Shown piece after piece: positions 55,056 through 61,114 of a stretch of 64,000 bases of DNA. Position 1 is the first letter of the stretch. Every line of letters starts with the position of its first letter. The translations under genes and the position numbers were made by a program. Under the pieces are notes generated by a model. That model searched no databases and was not told where the DNA came from. It saw only the letters and a list, made by a program, of their open reading frames with translations. Source of the stretch: Ruegeria_C sp040830705 (GTDB lineage: Bacteria; Pseudomonadota; Alphaproteobacteria; Rhodobacterales; Rhodobacteraceae); assembly GCA_040830705.1 (NCBI GenBank), contig JBFOME010000019.1, positions 35,063 through 99,062 of the forward strand. The letters run 5' to 3'.

Positions 55056-55176
55056 GAAGCTTCACGGCCAAGTCGAGGGGTCACGGTTTTGTACGGTGAT
55101 CTGGTCCTGTCTGAAAAGAGGCCAGCCAAACCCCGGCGAAAATCCGCCAGTTCCTGTTGCCGTCTGAAACACGACG

Positions 55177-56517
55177 TTACTGGTTGCGGATCGCCCAAAG
55201 CTCCATCTTCAGACCCGGATACTGGCCCGAGACATGAACGGCGATGCCGCCCGATGTGGTCATCTTTCCCCAATAGGGGCTGGCCGCATCCAGCTCGAAA
55301 TAGACGACCCCTGCATGATAGGGGATCTGGCGCGGGGCGACAGGCAGCGGGCGCAGGGTGATGCCCGGCAGGGCCGAGTTGACCAGTTGCCGGATCTCCT
55401 CGACCGGGCCGGTCTTGGCCTGACCGGCAAAGTGACGGCGAATATCTTCGGCCGGAATATCGGCGTTCACGGCCAGCACGAAGCCCGCATTGCCAACCAG
55501 CTTGCGGTCTGCGATCACACCGACGCTGATGCCGTATTTGCGCGCCTCCAGCGGAATCGACACGGCGGTCTGTTCCAGTACCGAGCTCAAGTATTGCCGC
55601 AGCACCCGGATCACCGGCGCGAAGCTTTCGGTCAGATTATCGTGCTGATAGGCCGGGAATTGCGGCGCGGCTTTGTCGGCGCTCATGAAGGTCGCCAGCT
55701 CTCCGGCCAGGCCGGCACAGGTGCGATAGGCATGTTCGGGATGTACGTTCTCGATATGTGCAAAATGCTGCACCAAAGGCAGGGTGCGGTTGATCACCAT
55801 CAGCAGCAGGAAATCGGAAATCTCCGCCGCGCCCTTTGCCGGCCCCCCTTCGGACAAACGCCCGGCAAGCGCCTGCATCCGGTGCGACAGCATGCCTTCC
55901 AGCTCGTTCAGGAAACCCGCGAGCGGTGGGGCCGCAGTGACATCCAGCGCCGAAGGGATGAAGCCCCGGTCCAGCACGATCTCTTTGTCGGGACGCACCT
56001 CGATGATCTTGGCGATGGGGATGGCCAGCCGGTCGGCCAGATCGTCGACCTCCAGCGCGAATTGCAGGCGCAGCTTGCCGACGCCCATCGTCACCGGTTT
56101 CTTTTGCTGGCTCATCACATCGGTGATTTCCAACTCGGACGGGCGCAAGCGGCTCAGTGATTGTTCCGCACCGGTCAGATCGACCTCAGCCGCGCCCTGG
56201 CGGCGTTGCGGCACGGTCAGGTAGACCACGCAATCCTTGATCGTTTCGGGCACTTCCAGCGCAGGTGGGTGATCGTCCGACTGCGGGACGCGAAAGACGG
56301 TGCCGTCATGGGTCAGTCCGGCACAGGATTTCAGTGCGAACTGCCCGACCTTCAGAACCTCGTCATCGATCTCCAGCGCGCTCACGCCCCAGGCGTAGGG
56401 CGTGACCCGCCGGGCCAGGCCAGCAACCAGTGCCTCGGCATAACGGTCGGCCTGTTGGAAATGATGCGGTTGCAGGAACAACCCCTCCGTCCATAGCACC
56501 TTACTGTCCCAGGACAT
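55177..56517 (-). CDS. tssK: Type VI secretion baseplate protein TssK
   Basis: 446 aa, the usual TssK (ImpJ/VasE) length. Its N-terminus (WDSKVLWTEGLFLQPHHFQQADRY) is the family hallmark, and it also has a central IPIAKIIEVRPDKEIVLDRGFIPSALDV. It links the baseplate to the membrane complex. Strong site AAGGAGG before the ATG. Follows the FHA gene by about 40 bases; last core T6SS gene visible at this end. Confidence 0.95.
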   Translation of the reverse strand: MSWDSKVLWTEGLFLQPHHFQQADRYAEALVAGLARRVTPYAWGVSALEIDDEVLKVGQFALKSCAGLTHDGTVFRVPQSDDHPPALEVPETIKDCVVYLTVPQRRQGAAEVDLTGAEQSLSRLRPSELEITDVMSQQKKPVTMGVGKLRLQFALEVDDLADRLAIPIAKIIEVRPDKEIVLDRGFIPSALDVTAAPPLAGFLNELEGMLSHRMQALAGRLSEGGPAKGAAEISDFLLLMVINRTLPLVQHFAHIENVHPEHAYRTCAGLAGELATFMSADKAAPQFPAYQHDNLTESFAPVIRVLRQYLSSVLEQTAVSIPLEARKYGISVGVIADRKLVGNAGFVLAVNADIPAEDIRRHFAGQAKTGPVEEIRQLVNSALPGITLRPLPVAPRQIPYHAGVVYFELDAASPYWGKMTTSGGIAVHVSGQYPGLKMELWAIRNQ

Positions 56518-56556
56518 GCCCTGCCCTCCTTGTCGTCGCGCCGCTTGTCTGCGGCG

Positions 56557-58029
56557 TTATTTCAGTTTTTCCAGCTGTTCCTTATAGGCTCGCGCAAACT
56601 CGCGACTAAAGAGGTCGTGGAATTCATTCTCTGCTTGATCCGAGATCTCGGCATACATCTTTTCATAAACTTCCCAATACCGCGCCTTCTTACCCTTGAG
56701 GAGCGACCCAAGCGCGCCGGAGGTTTCGATCTTGCCCGCCACCTGCTCGGGATCCAGACGGGACAGCACCCCTTTGAGCGCGGCCTCCATCCCCGTAATC
56801 ACCGCCACCTGATGCGCCTTGATGTCGTCCAGCGCCTCTTTCGTGGCCTCCTCCGAGCCCAGATAGCCCCGTACGCGCGGCTTCACCATCGCCTCGATTG
56901 CCTGTTCCGGGCTGATCGAGAATTTCAGCGGGTTGTTGCCCCCGGCCCCGATCATGGTCTGATCTATGCGGAACTCGGACTTGAACGAGGTGCGCGTCAT
57001 CAGGATCTCGCGCAGGCCCGTGACCATCGCCCGCAGCACCCGGCCCATCCGGCCCATCGTGGCGGGCAGATCCGCATCATCGATCCGCACATCATCCAGT
57101 TCCAGCGCCTCAAGAAAGGCCCGTGCGGCGTTGGTATCTCCCACCGGAGCCGGCGTGGCTGCCTTCGCCTCGCCCAGCACAAGAGGCGGCGTACGCTCTT
57201 TTTCCTTTTCGGGCGCGGCGGGCGCTTGCGGCGGAAGAACAGTCTGTTCCTCCGATGGCGGAACCTCGGCAGGCGGTATCTGCGCACCCGGCGTTGGCTT
57301 TGCCACCGGTGCGGCGGGCTGTTCCGGCTCAGGCGCAGAAGGGCTCAACAGGTCGTCGTCCCAGTCCTCCGGAATGATCGATCCGCCACCCGAGGAAGGT
57401 GCAGCAAAGGCGTCGCTGGGCGACGGGCTGTGCATTGGCGTGCTGGCCCCCTCGCCCTCCATCCCATCGCTGGGCTTCTGGAAGAACGGATCGTCATCCT
57501 CCATCGGCGGCAGGAGATCTTCGATCGGATCGGGGATGTCGATCTGACCCGGCCCTTTCGGCGTCTCGTCACCCAACAGATCGTCCAGAAAATCCCCACC
57601 CGGCGGCGCGTCATCCAGCAGCGCCAACGGATCGGGCGCATTGCCCGCCACCCCGTGGCTCACCCCGCCCTGCGCGGCAGGGGCCGGGATCATCTGCTCG
57701 AATGTGGGCAAATCCGCGCCAATCTCGACCACCATCTCGTAGCCCCCCGCAACCAGAACGTCGCCGTTGCTGAGCGGCGTCGGCGTACGGCCCAACGGGA
57801 TCTTGGAATAGTTCAGAAAAGTCCCGTTGGTCGACAGATCAACCACCACCACGCTTCCCGCCTGATCCTCGATCACGAAGTGGCTTTTCGACAGGGTCTT
57901 GTCGGGATCGGGCAACACCAGATCGTTCGCAGGACCTCGCCCGACGGTCAAAGAGCCGCCCTGCATTGAAACAGGACGGCCATCACCGGGCACCATGCCG
58001 GTGGATTGGAATTTGAGCGTTACGCCCAT
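56557..58029 (-). CDS. tagH: Type VI secretion FHA-domain protein (TagH/ImpI type)
   Basis: 490 aa. Residues 20-90 are an FHA domain (LTVGRGPANDLVLPDPDKTLSKSHFVIED, STNGTFLNYSKI) for phosphothreonine binding. Residues 110-300 are a Pro/Asp-rich linker with acidic leucine motifs (ALLDD, DDLLGD, EDLLPP, DDLLSP). Residues 300-490 match the C-terminal domain of TagH/ImpI (LDDVRIDDADLPATMGRMGRVLRAMVTGLREILMTR). In other T6SS the FHA protein is phosphorylated by PpkA and triggers assembly; no kinase gene is in the window. Confidence 0.9.
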   Translation of the reverse strand: MGVTLKFQSTGMVPGDGRPVSMQGGSLTVGRGPANDLVLPDPDKTLSKSHFVIEDQAGSVVVVDLSTNGTFLNYSKIPLGRTPTPLSNGDVLVAGGYEMVVEIGADLPTFEQMIPAPAAQGGVSHGVAGNAPDPLALLDDAPPGGDFLDDLLGDETPKGPGQIDIPDPIEDLLPPMEDDDPFFQKPSDGMEGEGASTPMHSPSPSDAFAAPSSGGGSIIPEDWDDDLLSPSAPEPEQPAAPVAKPTPGAQIPPAEVPPSEEQTVLPPQAPAAPEKEKERTPPLVLGEAKAATPAPVGDTNAARAFLEALELDDVRIDDADLPATMGRMGRVLRAMVTGLREILMTRTSFKSEFRIDQTMIGAGGNNPLKFSISPEQAIEAMVKPRVRGYLGSEEATKEALDDIKAHQVAVITGMEAALKGVLSRLDPEQVAGKIETSGALGSLLKGKKARYWEVYEKMYAEISDQAENEFHDLFSREFARAYKEQLEKLK

Positions 58030-58039
58030 GTGTCTTTCT

Positions 58040-58342
58040 TCATCCTCCGGTCAGTACCGTCACTTCGCCCTTGATGATCGCGCCGCCGCAAGCCCCCAGA
58101 TCCCCGATCCGGGCGGCGGGCAGCTTGCTGATCAGAACCGTCATCGACCCTTTCACGATCGGATGCGGCGAGGGGGCGGCGGCGTGCATGTCGGTCACCC
58201 GTGCCGCCGGCAGCTTGGCCACCAGCACTGTGGGGCAGCAGGGCGGGATGATCACCATCGGTGCGGGGACCGGCGGCACTGTCGGTGCCGGTACGTTGCA
58301 CTGGTGCATGTCGGTCACGCGGGCCTGTGGCATTCCTGGCAT
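58040..58342 (-). CDS. PAAR-repeat spike-tip protein
   Basis: 100 aa of PAAR motifs: ARVTDMHQC near the start, AARVTDMHAA in the middle and AARIGDLGACGGAI at the end, with His and Cys that would hold one zinc. It sharpens the VgrG spike and carries effectors. No toxin extension. GAGGAGG before the ATG. Three bases downstream of the DUF6931-like gene. Confidence 0.92.
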   Translation of the reverse strand: MPGMPQARVTDMHQCNVPAPTVPPVPAPMVIIPPCCPTVLVAKLPAARVTDMHAAAPSPHPIVKGSMTVLISKLPAARIGDLGACGGAIIKGEVTVLTGG

Positions 58343-58344
58343 GT

Positions 58345-58956
58345 TCAGCCCTCCTCGGCTTCGGCTTTGACCCGACCGTTGCCGCCGCGGGCGATATCCA
58401 CGGCGCGATCGACAAGTTCCTGAGTATAGGCTTCAAAATCGCCTTCAAACGCGTCCAATGCAATCACATTTACCGCAAAGGCCATCACTTCGGATCCACC
58501 GGGCGGTGCCGGATGCTCGTCCAGATCGCCCGGCCCCAGCGAGCCTTCGGCATAGATCGCGCTGAGCGCACATTTGACGGTTTCGTCGTCCGGCTCGGCC
58601 ATGTCAATCGCATCGGCCAGCTTTTCGCGGTTTTCCGGGCTCGGACGGAACACCCAGGCCTCGGCCGCCTCCAGGCTTGGCGTGTTGTTATCCGGCGCGG
58701 GGCCGACGAAATCGCGGGCAGCCAGACAGGCCCACCAGACCCGCTCGCGCGGGGGCAGAATGATCGACAACAGCCGCAACATGTCGATCGGCTTGTTCTT
58801 GGCGGCAAGCTCGGCCAACACCACATCCGACATCGCGCTGGCGGGCGCCTCTAACTTGACGCTGAGTTTTGTGTTCACCTCGGCCAGCATCCGAGCTGCA
58901 GGAAGGGCCGGAATTTTCGTCATCTTTTCAAAACGTTCATTCATGACAGCCCCCAT
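58345..58956 (-). CDS. T6SS-associated DUF6931-like protein
   Basis: 203 aa, soluble, helical and acidic. Contains LPPRERVWWACLAARDFVGP and an adaptor-like ENREKLADAIDMAEPDDETVKCALSAIY. I believe it belongs to DUF6931, found beside VgrG/PAAR genes. It sits between vgrG (sharing the A of TGATG) and the PAAR gene, the place where effector chaperones are usually found, so I infer a loading or adaptor role. Confidence 0.65.
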   Translation of the reverse strand: MGAVMNERFEKMTKIPALPAARMLAEVNTKLSVKLEAPASAMSDVVLAELAAKNKPIDMLRLLSIILPPRERVWWACLAARDFVGPAPDNNTPSLEAAEAWVFRPSPENREKLADAIDMAEPDDETVKCALSAIYAEGSLGPGDLDEHPAPPGGSEVMAFAVNVIALDAFEGDFEAYTQELVDRAVDIARGGNGRVKAEAEEG

Positions 58957-61082
58957 CAGTTGATCATCACAACGCCGCCCTTGAGGGTCAGCACGCCGCT
59001 ACCCTCAACGGTGGTGAGTGGGCTCTTCACATCGGCCTTTGCGTCACCGGTCACGGTGATCATGGGCCCCTTGATAGTGACCCCCTTGGGGTCAATCTTG
59101 ACCGATGACCCGGCCACTTTCAGTTCAATGGACTGCGCCGCCGTCATCGTGATCTTGCCCGCGCTGGCATCGACCGAGATGTTGCCAAGCTTGACGGTGG
59201 TGTCCTTGTTGCCCTGTTTGATTGTCTCAGCATTGTTGCCGGTCACGGTGCGGGTTGACTTGCCCTCGATGGTCTCGGTCTGGTCAGTCTTGATCTCGAC
59301 CATCTGGCTGCCGGTCTCGATCTTGAAGGTATGGTCACCGCTCTTGATGGTCTCCTTGACATGCTGCTTGACCGTCCGGGTGAGGCTTTTTTCGTCTCCG
59401 GCGGTGACTTTGACATCCAGCGCATCGAGACCGATGGTCTCGACCACCCGGTCCTTGACCAGGCGCTCTTCGTCCTTTTCGGCCTGGAACCGGACCAGTT
59501 CCTTGCCTTTCTTGTCCTCGAACATGAACTCGTTATAGCCCTTGCCGCCTGTCGAGCTGTTGGTCTTGATGCCCGATTGCGTCTTGTTCTCCGGCAGGGT
59601 CCAAGGGACTTTGGTATCCTTGTTATAGAGCATACCGGTACAGATCGGCCTGTCCGGGTCGCCCTCTTCGAACTGGACAACCACCTCCTGCTTTATCCGG
59701 GGAATGTGGACCATCCCCCAGCCACTGCCCGACCACGGTGTCATGACCCTGATCCAGCAGGTGGTCTTTTCGTTCTTCTTGCCTTCGCGGTCCCAGTGGA
59801 ACTGTACTTTGATCCGTCCATGTTCATCGGTATAGATTTCTTCGCCGCTTGGCCCAGTCACAATCGCCGTGTGCAGGCCCGGTATCCGGGGCCAGGGCGT
59901 GTCCTGCGGCGCGCGGTACTGGACCTTGGCCGGGATCACGGTGAAATCGACGCGGTAGAGGTCCTTGTTCTCTTCCTCGAATTCCAGCGCGCCGGTATCG
60001 AGATCGGTCTCACGCTTGACGAACTCATAGCCGGATGTGGTCTGCAGATAATGCGTCGCACTGGTGACCAGATATTCGTCATTCATGGCCTTGTCGTCAT
60101 GTTCGGTCAGCTTGAACTTTTCGCCCGTGGCCATGGTGCGCACCGTCGCCCTGCCCCGCAGGTCCTGATGTTCAAGCTCTTCGATCTCCATCCGCACCTG
60201 CGCGCGTTTCTTGCCGAGCGTCTTGTCGGAGTAATAGTGGCCGGGATAGTCAAAGACCTCGTAATCCTTGTGCGAATGCTTGGGCTTCAGCGTGGATTTT
60301 TCGCGAATTTCATAGGTTTCCGGCTGCGGTTTCAGGAAATCGAAATCGCGCAGCACCACATTGCCTGAGACCACCGCCTCACCATAACCCCATTCGGTCA
60401 CCCGTTCATCAGTGCGCTGCTTGCCATCATCGGCGGGCCAGTATTCGAGCTTTGATTCCTCGGCGATGTTGGAATGCGTGCCCTTGTCGTCGGTCAGGAC
60501 GAGCTTTTCGTACTTCTTGTCGGCATCGCTGTGGTCGAAGTAGAAATAGATCCCCTCTTCCTCGGCCAACCGGCACACGAAGTCATAGTCGGTCTCGCGG
60601 TATTGCACGCAATAGTCGCGCTTGGGCAGGGTGCCACGAATGTTGAACTTGTAATCCGAGAATCCCAGATCGTCGAAGACCTGCTTGATGATCTCATCGG
60701 CCTTCTTTTCCTGAAAGATGCGGCAGTCGCGGGTTTTGGTCAGCATCCAGAACCACGGGCGCAACTCGGCCAGCAATTGCAGGTAGCCATCGCGATAGGC
60801 CAACCGCTCGACCGAGACCACGGTGCCGGTGAAGAGCCGCTCATTGTCCTGGCCGGTCTTCATATGCACCGTCATGATCTTGCCCAGCATATCCTCCAGC
60901 TTGACCTTGACGTCGCGCGACAGGAACTCGACCGAAATCTCGGTCAGCTTGCTCAGACCCTCCTTGACGATGGCGCGCCGGATGACCAGCGGATCGACAC
61001 TATCGCCCTCGACCACCACCGGCTTGAGATTGAAGGTGTTTGTCTGCCAGAGCACCTGTTTTTCATGCATCTTAGGAGGCAT
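58956..61082 (-). CDS. vgrG: Type VI secretion spike protein VgrG
   Basis: 708 aa. gp27-like part (residues 1-370; DCRIFQEKKADEIIKQVFDDLG, CVQYRETDYDFVCRLAEEEGIYFYFDH), the gp5 OB fold (DEHGRIKVQFHWDREGKK, WIRVMTPWSGSGWGM, GDPDRPICTGMLYN) and a C-terminal beta-helix of short repeats ending LKGGVVMIN. There is no C-terminal effector domain, so cargo must be carried by PAAR or adaptor. AAGGA precedes the ATG. Confidence 0.95.
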   Translation of the reverse strand: MPPKMHEKQVLWQTNTFNLKPVVVEGDSVDPLVIRRAIVKEGLSKLTEISVEFLSRDVKVKLEDMLGKIMTVHMKTGQDNERLFTGTVVSVERLAYRDGYLQLLAELRPWFWMLTKTRDCRIFQEKKADEIIKQVFDDLGFSDYKFNIRGTLPKRDYCVQYRETDYDFVCRLAEEEGIYFYFDHSDADKKYEKLVLTDDKGTHSNIAEESKLEYWPADDGKQRTDERVTEWGYGEAVVSGNVVLRDFDFLKPQPETYEIREKSTLKPKHSHKDYEVFDYPGHYYSDKTLGKKRAQVRMEIEELEHQDLRGRATVRTMATGEKFKLTEHDDKAMNDEYLVTSATHYLQTTSGYEFVKRETDLDTGALEFEEENKDLYRVDFTVIPAKVQYRAPQDTPWPRIPGLHTAIVTGPSGEEIYTDEHGRIKVQFHWDREGKKNEKTTCWIRVMTPWSGSGWGMVHIPRIKQEVVVQFEEGDPDRPICTGMLYNKDTKVPWTLPENKTQSGIKTNSSTGGKGYNEFMFEDKKGKELVRFQAEKDEERLVKDRVVETIGLDALDVKVTAGDEKSLTRTVKQHVKETIKSGDHTFKIETGSQMVEIKTDQTETIEGKSTRTVTGNNAETIKQGNKDTTVKLGNISVDASAGKITMTAAQSIELKVAGSSVKIDPKGVTIKGPMITVTGDAKADVKSPLTTVEGSGVLTLKGGVVMIN

Positions 61083-61114
61083 TGATTAATTCCTTTTTTC
61101 CTCTGCCGGCGCCA

